From: Chamaecyparis obtusa
Lineage: Eukaryota; Streptophyta; Pinopsida; Cupressales; Cupressaceae
NCBI GenBank assembly: GCA_027943335.1
Contig: BSBK01005144.1
Span: forward strand, 458,001-522,000
Length of the DNA stretch: 64,000 nucleotides
Reading direction: 5' to 3'
Below, piece after piece: positions 11,991 through 24,017 of the stretch. Positions within the stretch are counted from its first letter, which is position 1. The number at the start of each line of letters is the position of its first letter. A program made the translations under genes and the position numbers. Under the pieces are notes generated by a model. It was not told where the DNA came from. It ran no database searches and saw nothing but the letters and a program-made list of their open reading frames with translations.

Positions 11991-13629
11991 GGGGAAAACC
12001 CCTCATTCTTCCATCATGTAGATATTTTCTCCTCTTATCTCTTCACTGGGGGGTAAGAGTTATTTCTTCCATTTCTTTAGAATCCATTATGCTCTTAGCA
12101 TGTATTTTTCTTTGAGTATAACTGGTTATTATTTTTATTCCTATGGTTTTGTATTATGATCATAATCATCCATAGTTCTCTTTTATTATTCATGATATCT
12201 TTTCTAAAAGACATTTGTTTGGAAAAGTTATCCCTTTCTTTCATCCATGGGGGGCAAGGATTTTCCTTCTTTGTCCCTGTCTAGGGATCTTCTTTCCTTA
12301 GCTTAGTGGCATTTGTTTATTCTGCCACATTATTTCCTTATATTGACTGATGTTTTGGCTATGGATATCCTTTTATGTGAAAGGGTGTTGTCCTAGATCA
12401 TCACCTCTTCTTTATTTTGAAAATTATGTTCTTTATAAATCCTTGCCCTTTATTTAGGGTTAAAGTTTGATTCCTTTGGTCCAAGATTCCTCTTCCTCTT
12501 GATTACAGGAGGCTTGTTGATTGAATATTTGGTCCTTCTTTGCTTTTCTTTGAAAGATGATATTTTATCCAAAGCACTCCCCTATGGTGGGGGTCTTGTT
12601 GATAAGATCTCTTTCTCTTTGAGGATCCTTTTTCCATAAGTGACATATCCTTTTTCACAATTATCTATGTTCTTTGATGTAAGGGTGAATACCCTTTGCT
12701 AAGAATATAGTGTACATTGTTGTTAACAGGATATCTCCTTACTTTGTGAAGTAGGTATCCTCTTTCTCTTCCTAATCCTATCTATGAGGTAGCCATGATA
12801 AGGAGGGGGGAATATATAGGGTCTCCCTTGTACTATAGTTTACATTTTTCAAATATGCTAAATCCTCGAAAGGTAACGCACATAAGTTGCTAAATCTTGA
12901 AGAGACGCATTTTCAATTTTCAATATGCTAAATCCTTGGAAGGTAACACACATAAGTTGCTAAATCCTGAAGAGACACAAATTTTCAATTTCAACATGCT
13001 AAATCCTTAGAAGGTAGCACACATAAGTTGCTAAATCCTGAAGAGACACACATTTTATATTCCATAGTGATACAAGAATGTGGATCTATGGGTATTTCAA
13101 AGCCATCAGAAGAAGCATTACAATTACAAAGCATAGTTTTTGGGTGAACTATCAGGTTTGGCTACCTATTGGGTTCTCCCTCCTTGGTGATTCACGGTAA
13201 GGTGGGGATCTTACTGGCGAGGTAATCACTCTCTCTTTTCTCTCTTTTCTCTTTCATGCTAGTAGGATTAGATCATGAAGCTATGTTATTTATAGTGTTT
13301 CTCTTGTCTTTCTTATGTAATCATTTATGCTTTTATGATAGCTTTCCAAATACGATATTAGTATAGGAAGCATTTCTTAGCAAGGTTTCCTTTGCTAGTT
13401 GATTTGGGTTTGTTTTTGTACTAACCCCTCTTTTTTGTGTCTTTAGCTTTGTCTTTGTTTCTATTTGTTTTCGCACCCTCGTGCATGTATGTTGAGTTAG
13501 AATCCTTGGCTTGGGGGCTCATGTCCTCAACTAAGTGATATTCTACCTTGTTGCGGTCCACTAGAATCTTTCTTCTCCTTTACCAAGAGTTTGCATCGAG
13601 TCCATACTCTTGCTAAAGTGGGGGCTAAA
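11991..13629 (+). other. Non-coding interior of element A
   Basis: No reading frame of note. The stretch is T-rich with recurring GGGG-ending words (for example CACTGGGGGGTAAGAG and CATCCATGGGGGGCAAGG) that look like decayed copies of one motif. It includes the 70-bp minisatellite noted separately and ends in the polypurine tract. Confidence 0.55.
12855..13055 (+). repeat. Minisatellite inside element A, 70-71 bp unit, three copies
   Basis: Copies start at about 12855, 12925 and 12996, each opening ATGCTAAATCCT and containing CACATAAGTTGCTAAATC and GAAGAGACRCA. Each unit carries the word GCTAAATCYTSGA twice, so it is itself an internal duplication. Confidence 0.85.
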
Positions 13630-15071
13630 TATATCGTCAAAAAATGGAAGCACTTCTATTTAGGAATGGTTTAGCCCTCCAAGTAAGTGGTTTTGGGTCA
13701 TGTCAAATTCCTTGAATGGTTTTTTGGCTTGGATCTGACTTTTTCCCAACTCTGGCCCATTTTCCACTTTGTTTTAGCCTATTTCTGGCAGCCTGCTTAG
13801 AGAATTTGAGGTTCTTGACCTCAGGATCAAGGTCGACCTTTTGGTTCAAGGTTGACCTTGACCCTAACCTAGGTCAAGGTCGACCTTGACCCTGACCCAG
13901 GGTCCAAATTTTAGATTCTGAAGGTTTCCGGATGTCGGGTTTCAGAAGGATTTATTTCCCACTTCTAGGTAGGCTATTTCAAGCTTCGAAACTGTAAACT
14001 ATTAAATTATATTTAATATAGGTCCACTTCCAAGGGCATAGGCTTAATGGGAATTTATTTCTCCTATGTCAGCCTCTCTAGAAGTTTGAGCCCTAGATCA
14101 CTATAAAAGGAAGCCTCCTCCTCTCATTTTCTCAATCAATGAAAAACAATCATCACCCATCAAGTTTTCCTTAAGCATCAAGTATTCATCAAGAAAGGAG
14201 GTCATAAGAAAGAAGTCATCTAAATTCAAGCATTCAAGCATTCAAGTTCTCCATTGAAGATCATGGATTCAAGAATTCAAGCCTTTGAAGGGATTTGGCT
14301 CAAGCATTCAAGATTCATCATTCAAACCCTAGATATATCCATCATGGTGGTGTGATCTTCCTTCAAGATCCTTCGTTCATCTTTAAGATCTATTCATTCT
14401 TCCTTCAAGGTGGATTCCAAGCATACAACCATGGATATTTTTATTTACATTTATGATTTTTAGTGTTTATTCTAAGCTTTCATATCAAGATACTTATTTA
14501 CATTTCAAATATAATTTCATATCATAGCTTCGTTGTTAGATCTACTTCTACTACTTTCTAGCATTCTCTATTTCAATTCTATTTCAAGGTTAATTCCAAA
14601 ATCAGGGTTTAACCAAGACAAACCCCTCATCCAAACAACAAACCATTTTTCTCATAGGTGCAGGTGCAGAACATCAAATTTTAGAGCAGATTCGAACACC
14701 CTTTTCGGAAAACTTTTGGGGTCTGCAAATAGAATTTCCGTCATAGCAGTGCAGGTCAAGGTTGACATAAAAGGGTCCAAGTTAACCTTTATTTGGATCA
14801 AGTCGACCTTTCTCCAAAAAGAAAAAGATTTCTAGGTTTTCTCTGTCTCTGTGTTTCTATTCCAAATCTAGTCACAAAATTTCCAGAAACTCAATATAGA
14901 CACCCGAAAATAGCAATTTCCAAATCTGTTATACTTTGAGGTTAGTATATGTCCACAACATTTTCCACATTATCCCCAAATTCACATTATCTTTCCATCA
15001 ATCATAATATTAAAAACATCACATTTTGGTAAACCTCTCTTCATACATTCATATCATTATTTTATCTTACA
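13630..15071 (+). repeat. 3' LTR of element A
   Basis: Pairs with 9519-10912. It starts TATATCGTCA (TG changed to TA relative to the 5' copy) and ends ATCTTACA, followed at once by the target duplication ATAGA. It carries an extra block near 14240-14280 absent from the 5' copy, and lacks part of the 5' copy near 14515. Confidence 0.9.
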
Positions 15072-15076
15072 ATAGA

Positions 15077-15740
15077 TAAGTCATTTCTAAACATTCCTCA
15101 TTTAATGTCAAATCATTCAATCTCTTTACAATAAATTGTATTAACCAAATATGTAGATATGCTCAAATGTCTCTAATCAAGATTGAATTGGGACAATACT
15201 AAAATCTAATATTTTTCAAATTTGCCTATGTTTTAGTAAATTGTTTTACTTCTGAAACTAATTCTAGATTTATCGAATACCTTTCCAATGCATTAAACAG
15301 CTCACAATTCAGAGTTGGGACTAGAAGGTTATGCCTTCTCCAAGTGGACCTTATTTTTATATATCTAGTTTTTTGATAAATTTTGACAGTTTTAATAGTT
15401 TATTTGTAATAAACATTATGATGACTCTTCATTTCATTTCCAAGGGATTCTCGTAACCCTTGGGATCCATCAGATTTGTATAAACTCCAATTTCGAATAG
15501 AATGGGGGCACTTTTTGGCTTGCAATATTGTTGTTAGTTTTTCTCAGTTTTTATGTCAAATTTAACAATACTTCAGGTTTTCACACCAGGTATTGTAATC
15601 TGATTCATAATTCAAATTAGTCTCATCATAAAATGATAACTAAGTAATAATCACAGTCTAAACATATAATCCAAATAATTAGAGTCCAAACATATAATCC
15701 AAATAACCAAGTAATAGTATTGTCAGTCTAACATATGAAG
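15077..15740. other. Unassigned spacer with a short tandem duplication
   Basis: No gene is recognised. At 15652-15712 a 27-29 bp unit, GTC(T/C)AAACATATAATCCAAAT, occurs twice in tandem. The stretch separates element A from the truncated end of LINE 1 and may belong to whatever replaced the LINE's 3' end. Confidence 0.5.
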
Positions 15741-17926
15741 ATGCTAGGGTGGGCATAACACAATGCATAATTGTCTAGAAGTTTCTTAATTTGTAATGCC
15801 TCTGTGATGATACCTTTCCCAAAGAGAAGAATGTCATCAACAAATTGTTGATGGATTACTGCCCTGACAACAAAGGTAATTTCTACACTCTTAATTAAAT
15901 CCTGATTCTGAAGACTGATTAGTCTACGACCCAAAGCTTCTGCTATGATAATGAATAAGAAAGGAGATAAAGGGTCTCCTTGTCTAATTCTATTAGAACC
16001 TTCAAAAAAACCTTGGGGAGAACCGTTGACAAGGATGGATAATTTTGGAGTGGAAATACAATAAAAGATAAGGTTAATCCAAGCTTTGGAGAAGCCAAAG
16101 TTCTCCATACATTTTGAAAGAAACCTCCAATTAACCTTATCATAAGCCTTTTTAATGTCTAATTTAATAATCATACATGGATGTTTATTATGTTTAATAG
16201 AGTGGATAGCTTCCTGAGCTATAATGATGCCATCCAAAATAGATCTACCAAGCACGAAGCCTATTTTCTCCTCCACAATAATATTGAATAAGACAAGTTT
16301 TAATCTATTTACTAAAGTTTTGGAGAATAATTTATAAATGGTGTTACACAAAGCTATCGGTCTAAATTCATCCATGCAATTAGCTTGTTCCTTCTTAGGA
16401 ATTAAAACAATGAAAGTGTTATTAATTTTAGATAGAAATCTACCTGAGGAATGGGCAACCTCCAATGCTTCTATAAGCTCCTTCCCCAATACTGACCAAC
16501 AATGTAAAAAGAAGCTGGGAGGAAAACCATCTAGCCCTGGAGCTTTTCCTAGAGCCATGTGTGAAAGAGTTTGTAAAATTTTTCTTTCAACGAATTTACT
16601 AGCCAGCTTTTGATTGTCTTCATCAGTAATAATCTTAGGAATGCCAGCCAACACATCAACCTGAGCCAGTAAATGGGAACTCTCTTAATGATTCAACAAT
16701 TTGGAAGAAAATTTGACTATTTCATTCTAAATCTCTTTGTGATCTTGAAGTAGATCTCCCTCAGAGTTGAAGATTTGATGAATCCTATTCACACACTTGT
16801 GTTGTTTGGTACTAGAGTGAAAGAACTTGGTATTTTTATCCCCTACTTCTAGCCAAGATTCCCTGGATTTTTGCTTCCAAAAAATTTCTTCCTTAGCTAA
16901 AATATCCTCTAGATCTCTTAGTAGAACTTTTTCTAAGTCATAACTAACCTTGTTCATCCTCCTCGACTGTGTGATGGTTTCATTCAAGTCCTTAAGCTTT
17001 TGCTCGATCTCTAATTTCAAGGAGAAAATGTTGTTAAAGTGAGTTATGTTCCAAATGAGCAAATTTTGTTTGATATATTGAAGTTTAGACACACAATAGA
17101 ATAATTTTGAGCCCTTCACTCTACATTTTGACCACCAATCAACAACCAATTTAACAAAAAATTTATCTTTCAGCCACATGTTCTCAAATTTGAATGGGCA
17201 AAGGAAATGCTTATCTTCCCTCTGAATATCTAACTGAATGGGATAGTGATCTAAACTTGATGTTGGGGATATGAATGCTTTAAGGAAAAATCAGAAAATT
17301 ATGAGATCTCCTCTGAATAAAAATCTATCTAGTTTTTCTAAGATGTTATTGGGCCCTAATCTTCTATTCGACCAAGTAAATGACCCATTCTCAAGCTCTA
17401 TCTCTATAAGATTCTCTGATTGTAGCCAATCATTGAAATCATTTTGGGATTGGGATTGTCGGAGAGAACCTCCCAATTTGTCTAATGGATTAATGATAGC
17501 ATTGAAATCTCCACCCACCACAAAATTACCCTTCGCCCATTCTAAGAAGCATTTTCTAAGCTCCTACCAGACTTCTAGTTTCTTTCTCTTGAGAATTGGC
17601 CCATATACATTTACTATATTAAATTTTAGATTGGATGAAAAGCTTTCAATTTTACCTCCCAACCAGCTTGAACTTCTGTCAATCTCCAAGAAAGATAAAT
17701 GTCTTGGATTCTAAATAATAGCCATAACTCCTGAAGAACCAATAGCCTCAATCCTAGTCACCTTCCAATCTCCTAATGATTTGGTGAGTTTGGATAATTA
17801 TTCCCAACTCAATTTTGTTTCCTATAAGAGAACTAACTACACTTTGGAAGATAAAATGTAGTGTTTGACCAATCGCTTCTTGTTCGGGGCATTGTGACCC
17901 CTAACATTCCATGATAGGATTTTCAT
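15740..17926 (-). pseudogene. LINE 1 ORF2 (endonuclease and reverse transcriptase), broken
   Basis: ORF2 starts at 17926 with MKILSWNVRGHNAPNKKR, the typical opening of an L1 AP endonuclease, and meets a stop within 30 codons. The endonuclease core follows at 17521-17291 (GGDFNAIINPLDKLGG, then FTWSNRR). A long open stretch, 16654-15728, holds the reverse transcriptase: GKAPGLDGFP, FRPIALCNTIYK, an IIKLDIKKAYDKVNW motif, RQGDPLSPFLF and the catalytic FVDDILLFG (in place of YADD). About 15 residues later homology ends at DNYAL, and an unrelated tail reaches a stop at 15728. The zf-RVT and RNase H regions are missing. Stops between 16.65 and 17.2 kb separate the domains. The RT motifs are well kept, so loss of function is fairly recent. 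Confidence 0.9.
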
Positions 17927-20867
17927 TGTGACTTGGGAAGGAACTTCCCCTTCCCTGCATGTAAGTGCATTGTGATTTTGATTTGATAATAATCCTCCCC
18001 ATCTTCAAATCTTAAATCTGCAAGAGATTTTCTTCCTTTACATTTCCTTTTAAACCCACCACAATCTAAGAGAGAATCCTTCAATGAAGATTTATGGAGG
18101 CCTAAGTTATTGAAATTATTAATGGATGGAGGGCAAGGGAGAACATATAAGGGTTTTCTTTCTAAAGGGTTAACACTGGACTCCTCCTCCATTGTATCAT
18201 TTAGAAAAGGGGTGTCTTCTATAATACCCATATTCAATCTCTCTTCCTCCTCCACATAGCATTCTTCAAGAAGTCCTTCAACAAATGAAAGAGAATTAGT
18301 TTTATCATCCAAAGATTTATTTTCCATGCAACCAAAGATTTCATAAACTGCCTAAAGCCTAGGAGATATTGGAGACTCTATCTGCTTGATAGCTAGAGAG
18401 TCTGAACTCTATGTGTTAAAGGTTCAAGAGAAATTATACCTCCTTTAATTTTATTTCTTGCCTTATGTATCTTTGTATCCACTCCTGAATCCTTCCTGCT
18501 GACTCTTTGTTCTTTAGCCCTCAACGTAGAGGATTTTCTATAACCCGAACTGATTTTTGAAGAAGAAAGATCAGAGATCTCTAGACCCTAAGGAAGAGGG
18601 GAAACATTCCCAAGCTGTAGACAATCCTTAACATATGTTTTATCTCTAACAATAGTCCTAGATGAGTCCCTTAGATCACAAAGCCTAGTTTTGAGAATGA
18701 CATCATCTTGATCATTCATTGTAGAGGAATTAAATGATGTATGATCAGATATGGGCAATGTCACTTGTGTAGAATTTGCAACCTATTCCTTGTGATTCCC
18801 ACTATGATTAGCAATGTTTGAAAGGCAGTCATCCTCCTCTATAACTTGATCTACAATTTTTGTCAACATATCCATTTTCACTTCTAAAAACTATTGAGAT
18901 AAAACTTGTTCAACTATCTTAAAATTGAATCTTGGAATAAATTGAGAGAAAGCACTCCCCAAAGAAAGAGGATTAGAGATCTTCTCTGCACACTTCTTGG
19001 ATAATGAAAGTTTGGGAATTTCAAGATTTGTCTAAAGAATGTCCCTTTTGAGATTCCCTATGAACATAAATCTATCATCAACTAGTTGTATAGGAGTCTC
19101 CACCATGTCCAAATTATTCCACCCATCTGAGAATTTGTCAACTTGAGAATCTATGATCCAATTTCTGCATGGAGCCAATAAATATAATTTGGGCACACAA
19201 AAAAGGTTTTAATATTTTTTGAGTTTCCAATAGAGAATCCATAAAAGAATTTTAATGCTTCTTGTGAGCTTATCATCAATCAAATCCTACTTGAAGACAT
19301 CTGTTCCTTCTTGATCTCTTAGTTCCATAAAAAGATCCATGAAGGAAGGTTTTTGGTGAAGGTTTTGACCCATGGGCCCTTGAGAATCTCTATCCATGTT
19401 TGCTAGATCTTGGAAATCAGTAGCCTCAAACTATTCACAAGAGGTACATTGGGAAGACTCACATGAGATGATCTGAACCCAAGTGCCAAATTTTGAGATG
19501 ATCTTAAAAGATTGAAGAAGCTCTTTCTCCAAGTTCATAAGTAAACATATCTTGAATGTTTCCAAATTTTGACCTAGAAGTGCTTTAGATAAATACCCAG
19601 CTTATTTGTAGTGATTTGAAGTATATATGCATCTTTGTATTCCATTTGGAGATTTTTAAGGGTAATCCACATCGGGATGAACTTGATAACATTCTTTGTG
19701 CTATCAAAGTTTGGACTCTAGTGTTGCATATGGAGCCCAGAGTTGTTGTGAAACCACACTTTGGATTTGAAGATCCTGTCTTTGCTAGGCTTGTCTTTGA
19801 AAGTGACCAAGAAATAACCTAGCTCATTATCTAAAGAATCTATCTGAGAAATGTTTTGCTAATTTACAAATGCCCATATGTTGAACTTAGTGTCCAATAG
19901 GTTAATGTTCCAGAATTTACAAATCACTGCATGTTGTAAGAGGAAAAAGTTTCTTTACTTTAAAGTTTCATCAAAGAAGCTGATGGAGAATACCTTTTCA
20001 TTTGAAATGCAAGTTGCCTCCTCCTTTGAAGATTGAGTTGATTACTCTTCTATTCTACATTGATTTGATAGTTCAGCATGAGTGCCTTCCATTTGTATTT
20101 GCAAGAGGGGAACTGGATCCTGACAAACTGTATGATGTTGTTGGAAATTTATCCCGTGTTCCCTATTCTTGATGAAAGGTTTCCATTTCTGTGGAGCCTT
20201 TTAAAGTGGATTTTGAGTTGTATTTACTCCATTGGAATAACCTAGGATCGTATTTTTCTTTAGAAGATCTACTCATTTTTTGTGAATAGCCTAATGAATG
20301 TCTGTCCAAGTCTTTATTGGTAGAGGGGGCTTAATCGGCCTTCCCAATGGACAGGTTGGAAAGATTGGAATTAGGTTGGGATCTATGGGAGACACCCCTT
20401 GATTCCTCTATGTGTGTTGTAGAGATTTTGAGCCTTGCTGACCTTTAAGCCTATAATGTTGTGTTCCAAAATATGACTGTTTGAAACCAAATTGTGTGTT
20501 ATGTGGTCTCTGGGCCACCCCTTGGCTCCATAATTCTGGTGAAGCTAATCCTGACAACATGAATGGCTGAAGGATTCAAGGTAGAAAATGTTCTCTCTGA
20601 AGTTCCTGCCCCGTCGACCTTGCTGAACCCCCTTCGAATAAAGTACGAAGACTATCGACTGCTAGTGAAGCCCTGAAGCTCATTGTTTTCATGTTTCCCA
20701 TTACTGCCAAAACTGATCTCTTGCAAACTGACACCTCTCCAACAATGGAGATCTTGCCTACCCATTCTTCTCTGTCTTGCTACTGAATCCCCGAAGCCCA
20801 TTGCTCCAAATTTAACTAAGGAAGACGTCCGAGGACTAGAAGTTTTAGTAGGAGGTTTATTTTGCAA
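17923..20867 (-). pseudogene. LINE 1 ORF1 (DUF4283-like, gag analogue), broken
   Basis: ORF1 of plant L1 elements encodes an RNA-binding protein that packages the element RNA. From the first ATG at 20867 the frame reads MQNKPPTKTSSPRTSS and meets a stop at 20652. Between 19830 and 19640 the minus strand gives a DUF4283-like pattern: GYFLVTFKDKPSKDRIF, then a KVWF turn, then SPNFD, then PMWITLKNLQMEY. The last 134 codons are open (18327-17923) and acidic, then basic near the end. The stop TGA overlaps the ATG of ORF2 (ATGA). No CCHC knuckle is clear. Several stops across 18330-20650 make this a pseudogene. The large size (about 980 codons with the breaks) is long but not impossible for a plant L1 ORF1. 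Confidence 0.7.
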
Positions 20868-20955
20868 TTTCTACCTTATTTCTCCCTTTTCATTTGAGGG
20901 ACTCTACAAATTACAACTCTCATTTCTATCTCTCCCTCTCCCTGGCTCAAATATT

Positions 20956-23254
20956 TTAATACAATATGATGTTTTGCATTTTTAATTAATCTGTGTACAA
21001 ATTTTAAACAACACAAATCTAGAAAACTATTAAGTGTGATTACAATAATTTAAAAACCATGGGCAGAAACCCTACCCTACCCTACCCCACTCACTCCCCC
21101 TAAAAAAATAAACCAGAGTAGAAGACAACTAAATCTATGTAAGAAAAATAACGCTAATAGAGTATTTAATGCAACAGAAAGAAATAACGACACACTCACA
21201 ATGTAACAAGAGATTTTGTGCAAAGAAATCATTTGAGATGGAAAAAACCAATAAACTCACTTCATTTAATCCTGAAACATGCACAAATATTTATAGTACT
21301 TGATTATAAAAATCATTAAATCTCATTACAATATATGCAAAACTCTGGGCAGAAACCTCTTCTCACTCTCCCAAGCCTTACAAAAATAAAATAACTTTTA
21401 TGGGAGCTCCTACCTCCAAATCCCCTGGTTTGGGTCTGGGCTACTGGTTCCGGATACTTCCAATTGTGGCAAGCTGTATAGTCTATAAGGGGTTTAAAAC
21501 ATGCAAAATATACTGTGCATATTCAATATAAAAAATAGAGGAAGACAAATATGTATAAATTTCACTTTTATCAGTGGATGATTAAAACTTTCTACCTTCA
21601 CAAGGCTTTTATTCATTATGAATTGTCAGACATCACACATTCCTTAGAAATCCAGACTGTACAACTTGATGGATCAGAGCATCTAAGTTCTATTTTTTAA
21701 ATAAAACAAACAGTTAAGTCAGATATTGTGAATCTCACTTTACAAACATTAATATTTACAATTTAGCGTTGATGCTTTATGCATTCTATAAAATGCAGAA
21801 TATACAATGCAAAAATAAAGGAAGATAAATGTCTTTATAAATCTCACTGTAGATGAGGAAAATAGGTGATCTAACTTTCCATCATCTAACAACAGAATAC
21901 GTGCCAAACGCACACATGCAAAATAAAATATCTAATCTAACCTACACATACATGCAAATGGATTTCTGATTCCATTGCCCTCCTTTCTGTCAAGGTCTTG
22001 TGTTCAATAATGGATTCTCTTAGAAGCACATGAACAAGAAGCTACGAATAACAGAGATTGAGAGATGAATCATAAAAAAGATGCAGAAATGCAAGAGAAG
22101 TCTAGAATGTAAAACAAACTAGAATGCAAAGATCACTAAATTGTTATAATGGATGCTAAGAATGCGAACAAATGATGTAGGTAAATAACGGAAGAGTTTG
22201 AAATGAGAAGAGGCATTGTTTAAATAGATGTCCTTAGAGTGAATCTAGTTGTAGGAATGAATGTGAGGTAAAAGATCGAACATAGCATTGTAAGTGTTAA
22301 TCCCACATGAATTAATCCCACATGTGGCAAGTGGATGTAAATGCTAGATGTGAAATATTATAAATAGGGAATATAGAGGGCATGAAAGGGTTAATGTGTT
22401 CGTACGTATGAGCCTTTATAGCAATGATTGGTACCATTCCTTATTTGGTATAGGGTTCAGTCTTCCCTTCAAACACATAATTTCCTTGCCATACAGGCAG
22501 AAAATCGGAGTTGCATATTCAGGTAATGTGCAGATATAATGATGAATTGATATTTTTTTTATGGCAGAGCACTAGCATATTGATTTATGCCTTTCATATA
22601 GTTTTTAAATTAGTCAATTGTATATATATACTCCAACTAAGCATTAGCATGTTGATTTACTAGTTTTGGTTCCTCTCATTTTAAGGGTTTTATTATTTCT
22701 AAGGAAGTAATGCTCAAGTCTCTTTGTAAGATCTAATGTGAAAACAACAGAAAACAAGTAATTTTTTAGTTGCTGCACTCACTATTTGTACACACTGTTC
22801 ACCTCATTTTTCTTGACATATGCTTTATTTGAAGTGATATAATTCTAGCATATATTCCAAGCTGCATCAAACTCATGTTTCTTGAATATGTAATTGTTGT
22901 ATGAAGTAATTGATAGTTGTTAATTGTTATATATATCATGGAAGCCTTACTATCAGGAATGACCTAATTAGTGTAGCTTTACCAAGTCCTCTATGTGACA
23001 GTCAGCTGGTGTGCTATGGTAAGATGAGGTGGTTGACAGCCGAAACTATTGTTTCTTCCTGTAATTTAGAGTGTTAACATTAGCAACTTAGACCATTAGT
23101 TTACATGTTAATTTTTATATTAAGGTATGTCTGCAGATATCCCCTTTGGGGGTTTGGCTATTACTTGAAGCAAACATTTTATTTCAGTATATTGGCATGT
23201 CCATAACTTATCAATTAAAAGTTAATTAAACTTAAAGAATTTTGAACCATACAG
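20956..23254. other. Unassigned stretch upstream of the hydrolase exons
   Basis: No reading frame of note. A pair of related segments, CATGGGCAGAAACCCTACCC (about 21058) and CTCTGGGCAGAAACCTCTTC (about 21344), each preceded by an ATTACAATAW-rich run, shows an old duplication. It may hold introns or promoter of the downstream hydrolase gene, since plant and especially conifer introns can be long, but I find no further hydrolase exon here. Confidence 0.45.
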
Positions 23255-24017
23255 GATTTAGCTTTGGCAGAACAGGAGTTCTTTGTTGATTTTCAGCTGA
23301 TGGACATGCAAGAGTCAATGCGGCAAAATATCTCGACACCATTTCTTGAGGAAACCATTTTACAAGTTAACAAATGGGGATTTAGCCTTGCTGATTTACA
23401 AGTAAGGAAAAAAAAGATGAAGGGAATCAAATCATGGTTTCATTCACTGTTTAATGAAGTCCATGAAGAGTGGGAGGGATTTCTTGGACCAATACATATT
23501 TGGCAGGTATTTCTTGATGTCAACAGAAAAAGTTTGGTTTAAATGGAACCTTAGTTCTTTGTAGCTGTTTCGAATGTATGTTCAAATTTAATTTTGTCGA
23601 GATACCATTTTTAGTGGTGATAAAGAGATCTGCAAGGATGTTTTTCAATGTCTATTTCAATTGGCATATGCACTTTATCTTTGTCCAGCCCATCTGATTC
23701 CTATGAAGCACTTTCTAAATTTTCTAAATCGAGGTAAATGTTGAGTATGACTTACATTTGACATGATGTAATCTTGACAGGGCATGGATGACCGGATCGT
23801 ACCCTACCCCTTTAATGATTATGCAAAACGTATGGTACCTGGCGCCATTCTTCATAAACTGATTGGTGAAGGTCATTTTTCATATTTTTACTTTTGTGAT
23901 GAATGCCATAGAGAAATATTTATTACCCTCTTTGGAATTCCGAGAGGCACATTGTCCTTTGATCCTGATCCAGAGACAGCCAATGGTTCAGAGTCAGCAG
24001 AAGTTGCAGAGTTGTAA
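23255..24017 (+). CDS. Alpha/beta hydrolase, last two exons (partial gene)
   Basis: Two exons in phase 0 join cleanly. Exon 1 is 23255-23506, after acceptor CCATACAG and before donor GTATTT. Exon 2 is 23781-24017, after CTTGACAG and ending in TAA. Together they give 162 residues. Exon 1 ends GFLGPIHIWQ and exon 2 begins GMDDRIVPYPF, a junction typical of plant alpha/beta hydrolases, where the Asp of the catalytic triad lies in this loop. Exon 2 then has GEGHFSYFYFCDECHREIF, carrying the triad His, and LFGIPRGTL at the C-terminus. The N-terminal half with the nucleophile elbow (G-x-S-x-G) is not found in the 2.3 kb upstream, so earlier exons are either far upstream beyond the LINE or lost. Substrate unknown; members are annotated as uncharacterised plant hydrolases. 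The frames are intact and splice sites good, so this may be the end of a live gene. Confidence 0.8.

Larger units (their letters stand above)
9514..15076 (+). mobile_element. LTR retrotransposon A, non-autonomous, Ty3/gypsy-like
   Basis: Two direct LTRs (9519-10912 and 13630-15071) flank about 2.7 kb and are bordered by a perfect 5-bp target duplication, ATAGA (9514-9518 and 15072-15076). A purine-rich tract (AAAGTGGGGGCTAAA, 13614-13628) precedes the 3' LTR, and a primer-site-like TGG follows the 5' LTR. The internal part keeps only a decayed gag/G-patch region. No protease, reverse transcriptase, RNase H or integrase motif is visible. The PPT form and the G-patch suggest the Tat/Ogre side of Ty3/gypsy. 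The LTRs are clearly diverged, with substitutions and small indels, so the insertion is not recent. Orientation is set by the LTR/PPT order. Confidence 0.9.
15740..20955 (-). mobile_element. L1-type LINE 1, minus strand, 3'-truncated
   Basis: Reading the minus strand from 20955, there is a pyrimidine/purine-rich 5' leader, an ORF1 with a DUF4283-like segment, then an ORF2 with AP-type endonuclease and reverse transcriptase. The element stops abruptly after the RT core (about 15757), where the plant-type zinc-binding and RNase H tail seen in LINE 2 would be expected. A 3' truncation is unusual for a LINE, which normally loses its 5' end during insertion; a later deletion or insertion at 15740-15757 is more likely. 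Both ORFs contain stops, so the copy is dead. Confidence 0.85.

Noticed and set aside
21066..21095. Telomere-like ACCCTACCCT run
   Set aside because: Only three to four imperfect units (CCCTA, not the plant CCCTAAA), too short to call an interstitial telomere.
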